The notes beneath the pieces were generated by a model. That model had not been told where the DNA came from and ran no database searches. It was given only the letters and a program-made list of their open reading frames with translations. Position numbers and translations under genes: made by a program. Positions 7,945 through 17,202 of a DNA stretch of 35,157 bases are shown in pieces; position 1 is the stretch's first letter, and each line of letters starts with the position of its first letter. The stretch is from Tepidimonas sp. GTDB lineage: Bacteria > Pseudomonadota > Gammaproteobacteria > Burkholderiales > Burkholderiaceae_C. The DNA lies in the NCBI RefSeq assembly GCF_029335975.1, contig NZ_JARJMT020000129.1, forward strand, positions 1 to 35,157. Reading direction: 5' to 3'.

Positions 7945-9037
7945 CGCTGCGATGCAGGTGGGTCCAACGTTGTCGGCCGAGGCCGGCGAGCGCTTTGCAG
8001 CCCTGGATCTGCTGGCGACGCTGGTGGCGGTGGTGGACGATCGGGGCCGTGTGCGCTATGCCAACCATGCACTGGAGGATGCGATCGGACTGTCGCGCCG
8101 CAATCTGGCCGACGTATCGCTGACCGAGTGGTTGACCCAGCCGGAACTGCTGCAAAGTGCGCTCGATGGTGCACGCGGGCACGAATACGCCGTCATCCGC
8201 TACGACACCCATCTCAAACGCTTGCTGCGCGAGCCCTTGCCGGTGCATCTGGTGCTGGCGTCCACCGAATGGCCCGACCACCGCATTGTCGAGATGCTGC
8301 CATTGGAGCAGCAGACCCGCCAAGAGCGCGAGGAGCGTTTGCTGGAGCAGGCCCAGGCGAACAAGGAGCTGATCCGCAATCTGGCGCACGAGATCAAGAA
8401 CCCGCTGGGCGGGATTCGTGGCGCCGCGCAGTTGCTGCAGATGGAGTTGGCCGACCGCGACGATCTGGTCGAATACACCCAGGTCATCGTGCACGAGGCC
8501 GACCGCCTGCAATCGCTGGTGGATCGGCTGCTCGCACCGCACCGGCGCGCGCCCGTGGTAGCCGATGTCAATATCCACGAGGTTTGCGAGCGGGTGCGCG
8601 CCATCATTCTGGCCGAGTTTCCGCGCGGCTTGGACGTGGTGCGGGACTACGACACCTCCATACCGGAGTTTCGCGGCGACCGCGAACTGCTCATTCAGGC
8701 GGTGCTCAACTTGGCGCACAACGCGGCCCATGCCTTGAAGGGGCGCATCGCTGCGGGGGATGCCTGTATCACCTTGCGCACGCGCGTGCAGCGGCAGGTC
8801 ACCTTCGGCAAGCGGCGCTTTCGCCTGGCACTGGAATTGCGTGTCATCGACAACGGTCCCGGCGTGCCCGACGAGATCAAGGACCGCATCTTCTATCCGC
8901 TGGTGTCGGGTCGGGATGGCGGCTCTGGCTTGGGGCTGACCTTGGCGCAGATGTTCGTGCAACAGCACCAGGGGCTCATCGAGTGCGACAGCCGACCGGG
9001 GTATACCGATTTCAAGATCCTCATCCCGTTGTCGTGA
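7931..9037 (+). CDS. glnL: Nitrogen regulation sensor histidine kinase NtrB
   Basis: NtrB phosphorylates NtrC under nitrogen limitation and, with PII, dephosphorylates it under excess. The 368-residue protein from ATG 7931 has no membrane segment. A PAS domain covers about residues 20-110 (LVAVVDDRGRVRYANHALED), then the H-box NLAHEIKNPLGG with His153 as phosphorylation site, the N-box LNLAHNAAHAL, the G1 box IDNGPGVPDEI and the G2 box GGSGLGLTLA. GIRGAAQLLQ after the H-box is typical of NtrB. ATG 7952 is an alternative start that would remove the overlap with the previous gene; neither has a strong ribosome binding site. glnG follows after 37 bases. Confidence 0.95.
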   Translation: MVRVDAAMQVGPTLSAEAGERFAALDLLATLVAVVDDRGRVRYANHALEDAIGLSRRNLADVSLTEWLTQPELLQSALDGARGHEYAVIRYDTHLKRLLREPLPVHLVLASTEWPDHRIVEMLPLEQQTRQEREERLLEQAQANKELIRNLAHEIKNPLGGIRGAAQLLQMELADRDDLVEYTQVIVHEADRLQSLVDRLLAPHRRAPVVADVNIHEVCERVRAIILAEFPRGLDVVRDYDTSIPEFRGDRELLIQAVLNLAHNAAHALKGRIAAGDACITLRTRVQRQVTFGKRRFRLALELRVIDNGPGVPDEIKDRIFYPLVSGRDGGSGLGLTLAQMFVQQHQGLIECDSRPGYTDFKILIPLS

Positions 9038-9074
9038 CCCGGTGCGGTGGCGGGGCAGTCAGGAAGTGCTGCGT

Positions 9075-10604
9075 ATGAAACCGATCTGGATAGCCGACGA
9101 CGACCCTTCCATCCGCTTTGTGCTGGAAAAGGCGCTGGCGCGGGAGGCGCTGCCCACGCGCAGTTTCGACAGCCCCAAGGCCGTGCTGGACGCCTTGGCC
9201 GAGGGCGCGGACGAGGGGCCGCAGGTGCTGATCAGCGATATCCGCATGCCCGGCGGCTCTGGATTGGAGCTGTTGGAGCAAGTCAAGCGCCAGCACCCAG
9301 CGTTGCCGGTCATCATCATGACCGCCTATTCGGACCTGGACAGCGCGGTGGCTGCCTTTCAGGGTGGGGCGTTCGAACACCTGCCCAAACCGTTCGATTT
9401 GCCCAAGGCGGTGGAGCTGATCCGACGCGCCGCCGAAGAGCGCCAGCGCGAGGAGGTGGCCCAGGACGCCCTGGAGGCCATGCCCGAGATCCTGGGGCAG
9501 GCCCCAGCCATGCAAGATGTGTTTCGCGCCATCGGTCGACTCAGCCAAAGCCATGTCACGGTGCTGATCACGGGCGAATCCGGCTCCGGCAAAGAGCTGG
9601 TGGCCCGGGCGCTGCACAAGCATTCGCCGCGGGCCAAGGGGCCGTTCGTTGCCATCAACACCGCCGCCATCCCGAAGGATTTGCTGGAGTCGGAACTCTT
9701 TGGCCACGAACGAGGAGCCTTCACCGGCGCCCAGGCTTTGCGCCGAGGCCGCTTCGAGCAGGCCGAGGGCGGGACACTGTTTTTGGATGAAATCGGCGAC
9801 ATGCCGTTCGAGCTGCAGACCCGACTGCTGCGTGTGCTCTCGGATGGCCACTACTATCGTGTCGGCGGCTACAGCGCCATCAAGGCCCATGTGCGCGTCA
9901 TCGCCGCCACCCACCAGAACCTGGAGCAGCGGGTCAAGGAGGGGGCGTTCCGCGAGGACTTGTACCACCGCCTGAATGTGATTCGCCTGCGTTTGCCACC
10001 ACTGCGCGAGCGGCGCGAGGATATTCCGCTGCTGGCCCGATTCTTTTTGCAGCAAAGTGCACGCCAACTCGAGGTAGAGCCCAAACGCTTGTCCGAAGCC
10101 GCGTTGGACGCTCTCGGTGCGTTTGACTTTCCCGGCAACGTCCGACAACTGGAGAATCTGTGCCACTGGCTCACGGTGATGGCGCCGGCTCAGGTCATCG
10201 AGGTCAAAGACCTGCCGCCGGAGGTGCTGGCTGCGCTGGATGAGCGGCGCCGATCGTCCGCCGCGCCAGCAGCGGCCGCAGGACTGGCGCACGGCGCCCC
10301 ATTCGACGCCCCGGCGGCGCCGATCTCCGCCCCCGTGGCTCCAACGGCGGGGACGGCGGTGGCTTCACTGCCCCCGCCGGCTGGCGCGCTCCCGGATTGG
10401 GAAGCCGCTTTGCAGGCCGAGGCCGTGGCCCTGCTGGCCGAGGGTCGCCCCGCTGTGTGGGATGCCCTGATCCGACGCGTGGAAACGCGCTTGATTCAAG
10501 CGGCACTGCAAGCCACCCGAGGCCGGCGCATCGAGGCCGCGCAGCGCCTGGGCATCGGCCGCAATACGATCACGCGCAAGATCCAGGCGCTGGGGCTGGA
10601 GTGA
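9075..10604 (+). CDS. glnG: Nitrogen regulation response regulator NtrC
   Basis: NtrC activates sigma-54 promoters such as the one before glnA in this window. The 509-residue protein from ATG 9075 (CAGGAAG nearby upstream) has a receiver domain with acidic pocket DDD (8-10), phosphoacceptor Asp55 and KPFD near residue 113. An AAA+ domain follows with Walker A GESGSGKE (167-174), GAFTGA (214-219, the sigma-54 contact loop) and FLDEIGD. The C-terminal Fis-type helix-turn-helix is RRIEAAQRLGIGRNTITRKI. Between the AAA+ and DNA-binding parts lies a Pro/Ala-rich linker of about 45 residues, longer than in the enteric protein. The gene ends 20 bp from the convergent xth gene. Confidence 0.97.
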   Translation: MKPIWIADDDPSIRFVLEKALAREALPTRSFDSPKAVLDALAEGADEGPQVLISDIRMPGGSGLELLEQVKRQHPALPVIIMTAYSDLDSAVAAFQGGAFEHLPKPFDLPKAVELIRRAAEERQREEVAQDALEAMPEILGQAPAMQDVFRAIGRLSQSHVTVLITGESGSGKELVARALHKHSPRAKGPFVAINTAAIPKDLLESELFGHERGAFTGAQALRRGRFEQAEGGTLFLDEIGDMPFELQTRLLRVLSDGHYYRVGGYSAIKAHVRVIAATHQNLEQRVKEGAFREDLYHRLNVIRLRLPPLRERREDIPLLARFFLQQSARQLEVEPKRLSEAALDALGAFDFPGNVRQLENLCHWLTVMAPAQVIEVKDLPPEVLAALDERRRSSAAPAAAAGLAHGAPFDAPAAPISAPVAPTAGTAVASLPPPAGALPDWEAALQAEAVALLAEGRPAVWDALIRRVETRLIQAALQATRGRRIEAAQRLGIGRNTITRKIQALGLE

Positions 10605-10624
10605 TGGGCCGACCAAGGGGCGAC

Positions 10625-11419
10625 TCAACGGTCCGCCAGCGTCAGCACCACGGGGGCATGGTCGCTGGGCTGTGGGCGCTTGCGGGGCGCGCGGTCGATG
10701 GCGCAGGCCACAGCCTGCGGCTTGAGCGCCTCGCTGATCAGGATGTGATCGATGCGCAGCCCGCGGTTTTTGGGGAAGGCGAGCTGCCGGTAGTCCCACC
10801 ACGAGTAGCTTTTGGGGGGCTGCGGGAACAGCCGGAAGGCGTCGTGCAACCCCAGATCTTTGAGGGCCTGCAGTTGCGCGCGCTCCTCGCGCGTGCAGTG
10901 GATGGTGTCGCGCAGGCCGTCTGGGTCCCACACATCGTCGTCGTCCACGGTGATGTTGAAGTCACCCAGCAGCACCAGTCGCGGATGAGCGGCGAGCTGC
11001 TGCGCCACCCAGGCACGCAGCGCATCCAGCCAGCGCATTTTGTAGGCAAACTTGTCGCTGCCTGGGGCCTGTCCGTTGGGAAAGTAGGCCCCGATCACGC
11101 GCAGCGCCGGCGCGCCCGACGCCGGTTGGACCGTAGCGGCGATCACGCGTGCCTGTTCGTCCTCGAAGCCCGGGATGTTGCGCTGCACCTCCCCCACGGT
11201 GCCAGGCGAGCGCACCAGCAAGGCCACACCGTTGTAGGTCTTTTGACCCAACCACGCGGCCAGGTAACCCGCCTGTTGTAGCGCCTGGGCTGGAAATTTG
11301 TCGTCCGGGAGTTTGAGCTCCTGTAGCGCCAGCACATCCACCGGATGCTCGGCCAGCCAGTCGAGCAGGTGCGGCAATCGGACAGACAGGGAGTTGACGT
11401 TCCAGGTGGCCAGCTGCAT
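10625..11419 (-). CDS. xth: Exodeoxyribonuclease III (AP endonuclease)
   Basis: This enzyme cuts DNA 5' to abasic sites and removes 3' blocking groups during base excision repair. The 264-residue protein counted from ATG 11419 carries the EEP-fold motifs of the family: LATWNVNSL near the N-terminus, QELK with Glu34 as metal ligand, GAYFPNG, LLGDFNI (Asp/Asn pair), the WWDYR segment, RIDHIL and the final SDHAPV with the catalytic histidine. An in-frame ATG 12 bases upstream would add MESH; the shorter start is preferred because LATWNVNS is normally at the very N-terminus. It lies 38 bp after miaB on the same strand and may be cotranscribed with it. Confidence 0.93.
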   Translation of the reverse strand: MQLATWNVNSLSVRLPHLLDWLAEHPVDVLALQELKLPDDKFPAQALQQAGYLAAWLGQKTYNGVALLVRSPGTVGEVQRNIPGFEDEQARVIAATVQPASGAPALRVIGAYFPNGQAPGSDKFAYKMRWLDALRAWVAQQLAAHPRLVLLGDFNITVDDDDVWDPDGLRDTIHCTREERAQLQALKDLGLHDAFRLFPQPPKSYSWWDYRQLAFPKNRGLRIDHILISEALKPQAVACAIDRAPRKRPQPSDHAPVVLTLADR

Positions 11420-11457
11420 GTGGGATTCCAACGATCAGATGTCCCAAGCCATCATGG

Positions 11458-12795
11458 TCAGGCTGCGCTCGCCGTCTCGCGCAGCGCCACCTGCCCGCGC
11501 AGCGAGTGCGGCAGCGCCTGCGTGATGCGCACGTCGATCATCTGGCCGATCAGGCGCTGGCCGTTGGGGCCGCCGTCGAAATTGACGATGCGGTTGCAGG
11601 CGGTGCGGCCCATCAGCTCGTTGGGGTTTTTCTTGGATGGTCCTTCGACCAAAATGCGCTGCACCGTGCCGACGCGGCTGGCGCTGATGCGCTCGACATT
11701 GGCCTGCAGCGCGGTCTGCAGCGTCTGCAGGCGCTCGAGCTTGACCTCGTGCGGGGTGTCATCGGGCAGGCTGGCCGCCGGTGTACCCGGCCGTGGGCTA
11801 AAGATGAAACTGAAGCTGGCGTCAAAGCCCACGTCCTCCACCAGCCGCATCAGCTTGGCGAAGTCCTCCTGCGTCTCGCCAGGAAAGCCGACGATGAAGT
11901 CGCTCGAGAGGCTCAGGTCGGGCCGCATCGCGCGCAGCTTGCGCACCGTGCTCTTGTACTCCATTGCGGTGTAGCCACGCTTCATCGCCATCAGGATGCG
12001 ATCGCTGCCGTGCTGCACCGGCAGGTGCAGGTGGCTGACGAGCTGCGGGATGCGCGCATAGGCCTCGATCAGACGCGGCGTGAACTCGTTAGGGTGGCTG
12101 GTGGTGTAGCGGATGCGCTCGATGCCGGGGATCTCGGCCACACACTCGAGCAGCAGCGCAAAGTCCTCGCCGTCTGCGCCGCGCCAGGCGTTGACGTTTT
12201 GGCCCAGGAGCGTCACCTCCTTGACGCCCTGCTCGGCCAGACCTGCCACCTCCACCAGCACATCCTGCAGCGGGCGAGAAACCTCCTCGCCGCGCGTGTA
12301 GGGCACGACGCAGTAGCTGCAGTATTTGCTGCAGCCTTCCATGATGCTGACGAAGGCGGACGCCCCCTCCACCCGCGCCGGCGGCAGATGGTCGAATTTC
12401 TCGATCTCAGGGAAGCTGATGTCCACCTGCGGGCGGGCCTGCCGCTGGCGTTCGCGCAGCAGGTCGGGCAGGCGATGCAGCGTCTGCGGACCAAATACCA
12501 CATCCACGTAGGGCGCGCGCTGGATGATCGCCTCTCCCTCCTGGCTGGCCACACAGCCGCCCACCCCGATCAGTGCGCCCTTTTTCTTCAGATGCTTGAC
12601 GCGGCCCAGGTCGGAAAAGACCTTCTCTTGGGCTTTTTCGCGCACCGAACAGGTGTTGAACAGGATCAGGTCGGCCTGCTCGGGGTCGTCGGTGGGGGTA
12701 TAGCCATCGGCAGCGGCCAGCACGTCGGCCATTTTGGCCGAATCGTACTCGTTCATTTGGCAGCCGAAGGTTCGGATATAGACTTTTTTGCTCAT
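11458..12795 (-). CDS. miaB: tRNA-2-methylthio-N6-dimethylallyladenosine synthase
   Basis: MiaB adds a methylthio group to i6A37 of tRNAs reading codons that begin with U. The 445-residue protein has the three parts of methylthiotransferases: an N-terminal domain with Cys12 ([10 protein letters not shown]), Cys49 (NTCSVRE) and Cys81 (GGCVA) binding the auxiliary 4Fe-4S cluster; a radical-SAM core with Cys155, Cys159 and Cys162 (CSKYCSYC); and a C-terminal TRAM-like RNA-binding region ([16 protein letters not shown]...LMGRT). [17 protein letters not shown] and [13 protein letters not shown] are all intact. [15 protein letters not shown] is a normal start. It sits between the ATPase gene (55 bp upstream) and xth. 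Confidence 0.97.
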   Translation of the reverse strand: MSKKVYIRTFGCQMNEYDSAKMADVLAAADGYTPTDDPEQADLILFNTCSVREKAQEKVFSDLGRVKHLKKKGALIGVGGCVASQEGEAIIQRAPYVDVVFGPQTLHRLPDLLRERQRQARPQVDISFPEIEKFDHLPPARVEGASAFVSIMEGCSKYCSYCVVPYTRGEEVSRPLQDVLVEVAGLAEQGVKEVTLLGQNVNAWRGADGEDFALLLECVAEIPGIERIRYTTSHPNEFTPRLIEAYARIPQLVSHLHLPVQHGSDRILMAMKRGYTAMEYKSTVRKLRAMRPDLSLSSDFIVGFPGETQEDFAKLMRLVEDVGFDASFSFIFSPRPGTPAASLPDDTPHEVKLERLQTLQTALQANVERISASRVGTVQRILVEGPSKKNPNELMGRTACNRIVNFDGGPNGQRLIGQMIDVRITQALPHSLRGQVALRETASAA

Positions 12796-12850
12796 GGGGC
12801 GTCAGCGGTGCGTGGTGTAGATCCAGGGGCTGGACGGAAAGCCCATGAGT

Positions 12851-15595
12851 CTAACGCGCCGCGCGCAGCAGCGCCTTTTCCAACTCCAGTATCACCAACA
12901 CGCCCACACCGGCGCATGCGCTGACGGCCAGCAGCGGCAGGGGCAGGGCCGCGCTGCCAAACCACGCCTGCATGAACGGGGCATAGGTGAAGGTGGCTTG
13001 CAGCGCGCAGGCGACAGCCACGGCCGTCAGCACCCGGGGGGTGCCGCGCACGCCCGTCCAGGTAAACGACGGCGCTTTGAGGTAGCGCACGCTAAATAAA
13101 TAGAAAATCTCCATCGCCACCAGGGTGTTGACGGCCAGCGTCTGCGCAATGTCGGCGGGGTGGCCTGTATCCAGTGCCCAGCGGTAGACGCCAAAGATGC
13201 CCAGCGCGAACAGGGCGGACACCAGCCCTATGCGCCACAGCACGAAGCCGCCGAGGATGGGTTCGTCTGGCCGCCGGGGCGGGCGGCGCATGACGTCGGG
13301 CTCGGTCGGCTCGAAGGCCAGCACCGTGGCCAGCGCCACCGAGCTGACCATATTCACCCACAGGATCTGCACAGGCGCAATCGGCAGCGCCAGGCCAAAG
13401 AGCACCGCCAACAGCAGGGAAACCGACTCGCCGCCGTTGATCGGCAGCAGGAAAGTGACCACCTTGCGCAGATTGTCGTAGACCGTGCGGCCTTCCTCGA
13501 CCGCATGGGCAATGGTTGCGAAGTGGTCGTCGGCCAGCACCATGGCGGCGGCGCGCTTCGCGGCCTCGGTGCCTTTGTGCCCCATGGCGACGCCCACGTC
13601 AGCGGCTTTGAGCGCGGGGGCATCGTTGACGCCATCTCCCGTCATGGCGACGATCTCGCCGTTGGCCTGCAGCGCGCGCACCAGGCGCAGCTTGTGTTCG
13701 GGCGCCGCGCGGGCGAACACGTCGGTGGTTCGCACCGCCTCGCGCAAGGCTTGATCATCCAGCGCTTCGATCGCCTGTCCCGACAGCGCCGGCGCGCCCG
13801 ATCCCAGGCCGAGCTGCTGCGCAATCGCACTCGCCGTGGCCACATGGTCACCGGTGATCATCTTGACCCGGATGCCGGCAGCGCGGCATTGTGCGACGGC
13901 GGCTTTGGCTTCTTCGCGCGGCGGATCGATGATGCCAACCAGCCCGACGAGCACCAGATTCTCGGCCACGGTGTCGTGGGTGAGTGGACGGCGGCTTGGC
14001 AAGGTGCCAGTGGCGATGGCCAGCACGCGCCGGCCCTGACGGGCTTGCTGCTCGACCTGATCGGCCCATGCGGCGCGGCGCAGCGGCTGGGCGCGGCCAT
14101 GGGCGTCCAGTTCGCAGCTGCACATCGCCAGCAGACGCTCTGGCGCGCCTTTGACCCAGAGCTCGATGTGCGTCTCCGCCCCATCGCTGCGGCGGTGGGC
14201 CGTGGCCATGTAGCGGCGCTCGGATTCGAAGGGCAGCACGCCCACGCGTGGGCGCTCCTGCGCCAATCGGATGGGGTCCAGCCCCGCTTTCATCGCCAGC
14301 GTCAGCAGGGCGCCTTCGGTAGGGTCGCCAGACAGTCGCCAGTCGTTCGGGCTGCCTTCGCTCTGCAGGAGCTCCGCATCGTTGCACAGGGCCGCGCCTT
14401 CGGCCAGCGCAAGCAGGGCGGGTGCCTCGCGCCACAGCTCCGCAGGCTGCAGCGGCACCTCGGCGCGCAGCAGCGCCCCCGTCGGCGCATAGCCCACCCC
14501 TTCCACATCCACCAGGCCGTCGCCCAGTACCACCTGCTGGACGGTCATTTCGTTGCGGGTGAGGGTGCCGGTCTTGTCGGAACAAATCACGGTCACGCAG
14601 CCCAGTGTTTCCACTGCGGGCAGGCGCCGCACGATGGCCCGCCGCTGCGCCATGCGCTGCACACCGATGGCCAGCGTGATGGTCATGATGGCCGGTAGCC
14701 CCTCCGGGATGGCTGCCACCGCCAGACCCACGGCCGCCATGAAGGTGTCCAGCGCTGGCAGCCCGCGCACCCACCAGCCGAACACGAACAGCAGCGCGGC
14801 GGCGGCCAGCACGGCCAGCGTGATCCAGCGGCCCAATTGGGCCATCTGCCGCACCAGGGGGGTGGTGGTCTCGCCAACGTCCTGCAACAGCCGCCCGATG
14901 CGCCCCATTTCGGTGGCCATGCCGGTGGCCACGACGACCCCACGGCCCTGGCCGCGGGTCACCAGTGTGCCCGCGTAGCCCATGCTGCGCCGGTCGCCCA
15001 GCACGGCCTGCGCGGGGGCGGGGTCAGCGCGCTTGTGCACGGGCGCGGACTCGCCGGTCAGCGCCGCTTCGTCCACTTGCAATTCGTGTAACTGCAGCCA
15101 GCGCACATCCGCTGCCAGGCTGTCTCCGGCCGAGACCTGGACGATGTCGCCCGGCACCAGGTGGGCGGCGTCGATTTCGACCAGATGCCCGTCGCGCCAG
15201 ACGTTCGCGCGCGGGGCGAGCAAGTTGCGGATGGCGGCCAGGGCGCGTTCGGCTTTGCCCTCCTGAATCAGACCGATCGTGACGTTGAGCACGACCACCG
15301 CCACGATGACGAAGGCATCGATCCCGTGCCCGATGGCGACGGTGATGGCAGCGGCGGCGAGCAGGACCCAGATCAACAAGTTGTCGAACTGGTGTGCGAT
15401 GCGCCGCCACAGCGGCACGGGTGGTGTGTCCGCCAACCGGTTTTCACCGTGGCGTTGCAGCCGTGCGGTGGCATCGGCTGTGCTCAGGCCGCGCGCGGTG
15501 GTGTGCAACTGCTGTAAGACTGCGTCCCCGTCGAGGGCATGCCACGCGGGGGTGGGGCGGCTGTCGTCGCTGGGGGGCTGGGTCGGTGTCGGCAT
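12851..15595 (-). CDS. P2-type cation-transporting ATPase
   Basis: The 914-residue pump has the full P-type layout: N-terminal cation ATPase domain, M1-M2 helices (LLIWVLLAAAAITVAIG), actuator motif LTGES, M4 with AIPEGLPA, phosphorylation site DKTGTLT with Asp340, KGAPE nucleotide-binding motif, MITGDH, TGDGVNDAPAL hinge and six C-terminal helices. It resembles SERCA-like Ca2+ ATPases: the M4 Glu and the Asn/Glu of M5 (INGGES) are present. In M6, however, the segment reads WVNMVSS with Asn748 and Ser752, whereas Ca2+ pumps have Asp at the second place. The ion is therefore uncertain (Ca2+, Na+, Mn2+ or other). ATG 15595 is preferred to a TTG at 15607. The gene begins 12 bases after the CYTH-CHAD gene ends. 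Confidence 0.9.
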   Translation of the reverse strand: MPTPTQPPSDDSRPTPAWHALDGDAVLQQLHTTARGLSTADATARLQRHGENRLADTPPVPLWRRIAHQFDNLLIWVLLAAAAITVAIGHGIDAFVIVAVVVLNVTIGLIQEGKAERALAAIRNLLAPRANVWRDGHLVEIDAAHLVPGDIVQVSAGDSLAADVRWLQLHELQVDEAALTGESAPVHKRADPAPAQAVLGDRRSMGYAGTLVTRGQGRGVVVATGMATEMGRIGRLLQDVGETTTPLVRQMAQLGRWITLAVLAAAALLFVFGWWVRGLPALDTFMAAVGLAVAAIPEGLPAIMTITLAIGVQRMAQRRAIVRRLPAVETLGCVTVICSDKTGTLTRNEMTVQQVVLGDGLVDVEGVGYAPTGALLRAEVPLQPAELWREAPALLALAEGAALCNDAELLQSEGSPNDWRLSGDPTEGALLTLAMKAGLDPIRLAQERPRVGVLPFESERRYMATAHRRSDGAETHIELWVKGAPERLLAMCSCELDAHGRAQPLRRAAWADQVEQQARQGRRVLAIATGTLPSRRPLTHDTVAENLVLVGLVGIIDPPREEAKAAVAQCRAAGIRVKMITGDHVATASAIAQQLGLGSGAPALSGQAIEALDDQALREAVRTTDVFARAAPEHKLRLVRALQANGEIVAMTGDGVNDAPALKAADVGVAMGHKGTEAAKRAAAMVLADDHFATIAHAVEEGRTVYDNLRKVVTFLLPINGGESVSLLLAVLFGLALPIAPVQILWVNMVSSVALATVLAFEPTEPDVMRRPPRRPDEPILGGFVLWRIGLVSALFALGIFGVYRWALDTGHPADIAQTLAVNTLVAMEIFYLFSVRYLKAPSFTWTGVRGTPRVLTAVAVACALQATFTYAPFMQAWFGSAALPLPLLAVSACAGVGVLVILELEKALLRAAR

Positions 15596-15607
15596 GGTAG
15601 GGCCCAA

Positions 15608-17152
15608 TCAGTCGCTGCAGTGCGCTTCGGCCTGTCGGCTGGCCAAGGCTGCCCCGCGCAAAAAGCCGATCAGCTCTGCATCGGCATGGTGCTCGGCCAA
15701 CAGTTCGGCGGCGCGTTGGATGTCGCGCCAGCGGCCGATGCGACTTTGCCATGTGCGCGCATCGCGCTGCCAGCGTTGGATGCGCCGAGCGGCTTTGCCA
15801 GGCAAGGTGGGGGCGACGGCTTCGGCTCCGTAGCGCAGGCGCTTGGCCAACAGCCGGACGGCGTGCAAGGCGTCGGTCGTGCTCTGGCCCTCGGCGGGGC
15901 GGGCCGACTCCCTCAGGCGGCGCGTCAGCCGCGCATGCCATCGGTCCAAACGCTCGGCGGCCCAACCGTCAGAGGCTTCGACATGCTCGGGCAATTGCTG
16001 CAGCCATGTGGCGCAGGCCAGCAAAGCCTGCACGCTTGCCGGATTGGACAGTTGCGCCCGCAGCGCCTGCCGCGCGCTCCGAACGCTGCTGGTCAGACGC
16101 CGAGTGGCCTGTTGCCAGGCGCGCAGACGGTCGGGGTGTGCGGAGTCGCTTTCCACGAACAGCGGGCCCCAGACGGGCAGCGTTTCGGTGCGCGCCACGT
16201 CCAGGTCGCGCACCGTGCCCAGGCTGGCCAGCAATGGGCGTAGCGCGTCGTGCGCCGGCGGGGCGGGCAACCACGGGCGCAGCAGGCGCAGCAAGCTGCG
16301 CCAGCGCCGCCAACCCACCCGGGCCTGGTGTACGGCTTGCGGGTCGTCAAGGCGCGCCGCCAGCAGCAGGTTGTCGCACAACTGCCCCAAAGCGTCGCCC
16401 AAGGCCGCGCGGGCGACGGCCATCGGGTCGGCGTGTCGCGGCAGATCGAGCGGCCGCGCGAAGACGGGCTGATCGAGCGTGCCATCGCCCAGGCGCTGGG
16501 CTTGCTCGACTTTGCTGGTGCGGGCCGGCAGCAGCGGCAGGTCGCTGGCCAGCGCACCGGCCAGGGCGTACAGCGCGGCGGGGTTGCCGGCCAGCAGCTC
16601 CAGCTCCAGCTCCAGCAGCGGCGCCCGGCGGCCTTGCGTGTGGATGTCCCCGGTGTCCAGCGCGACTTCGATGATGCTGCCATCGTCGCCCTGCACCGTC
16701 CAGGTCGTGCGCAGGCACCGGGTTTCGTGCACCGGTTGCAAGGCATCGAGCCGTTGCGCCAGATCGGGGGCAGCAGCCAGCGCGGTGTTGCGCAGCGCCG
16801 CCCGATCCAGCACCGGGCGTGCCAACGGCATGGTCCATTCGCCGCGCACACTCAAGGCCCCGTTGCCATGGCCGGCGGTCTTGAGGGTTTGTTCCCACAT
16901 GCGCCTTGCGGGCGAGCCTGTTGTCGGCTGCCCGCCAGGGGGTGTCTTGCCCGCCAGCACCTCGATCCCCCGCAGGCGCAGAGCGCAGCGCTGGGTGCGC
17001 AGCCAGCCGTCCGGGGTGTCGTAGTAGCGGTTGACCAGCCGTTGCTGTTGTATGGGGCATGGGCGCAACAGCGGGTGGTGGCGCAGGCGCTGCAGGGCGT
17101 CGTCGGCGCGCAGCCCCGGCAGGGCGAACTTGAGTTCGATTTCTTGCGGCAC
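15608..17152 (-). CDS. CYTH and CHAD domain protein
   Basis: The protein has 514 residues when started at GTG 17152, where a good Shine-Dalgarno sequence (GGTGGAGG) lies about 5 bases upstream; GTG 17164 would add four residues but has no such site. The N-terminal CYTH domain (about 1-195) has the EIELK signature (E-x-E-x-K), [15 protein letters not shown] and the acidic strand LELELELL, all needed for binding metal and triphosphate. This predicts an inorganic triphosphatase or related activity. The CHAD domain (about 220-505) is helical with many His/Arg, such as [18 protein letters not shown] and [20 protein letters not shown] domains bind polyphosphate. It is probably in one unit with the downstream ATPase gene. 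Substrate and role are inferred from the families. Confidence 0.9.
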   Translation of the reverse strand: MPQEIELKFALPGLRADDALQRLRHHPLLRPCPIQQQRLVNRYYDTPDGWLRTQRCALRLRGIEVLAGKTPPGGQPTTGSPARRMWEQTLKTAGHGNGALSVRGEWTMPLARPVLDRAALRNTALAAAPDLAQRLDALQPVHETRCLRTTWTVQGDDGSIIEVALDTGDIHTQGRRAPLLELELELLAGNPAALYALAGALASDLPLLPARTSKVEQAQRLGDGTLDQPVFARPLDLPRHADPMAVARAALGDALGQLCDNLLLAARLDDPQAVHQARVGWRRWRSLLRLLRPWLPAPPAHDALRPLLASLGTVRDLDVARTETLPVWGPLFVESDSAHPDRLRAWQQATRRLTSSVRSARQALRAQLSNPASVQALLACATWLQQLPEHVEASDGWAAERLDRWHARLTRRLRESARPAEGQSTTDALHAVRLLAKRLRYGAEAVAPTLPGKAARRIQRWQRDARTWQSRIGRWRDIQRAAELLAEHHADAELIGFLRGAALASRQAEAHCSD

Positions 17153-17202
17153 AATGGCCTCCACCAGATACAGATCTATCTATCTTAGCCGCGCCATCCG
17201 TC

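Noticed and set aside
7250-8968. 572-codon minus-strand frame opposite the DUF4124 and glnL genes
   Set aside because: The opposite strand holds well-defined PAS and kinase domains; the minus product is low-complexity and unlike known proteins.
13160-14698. 512-codon plus-strand frame opposite the cation ATPase gene
   Set aside because: All P-type ATPase motifs are on the minus strand; the plus product is rich in His/Gln/Arg as expected for a shadow frame.
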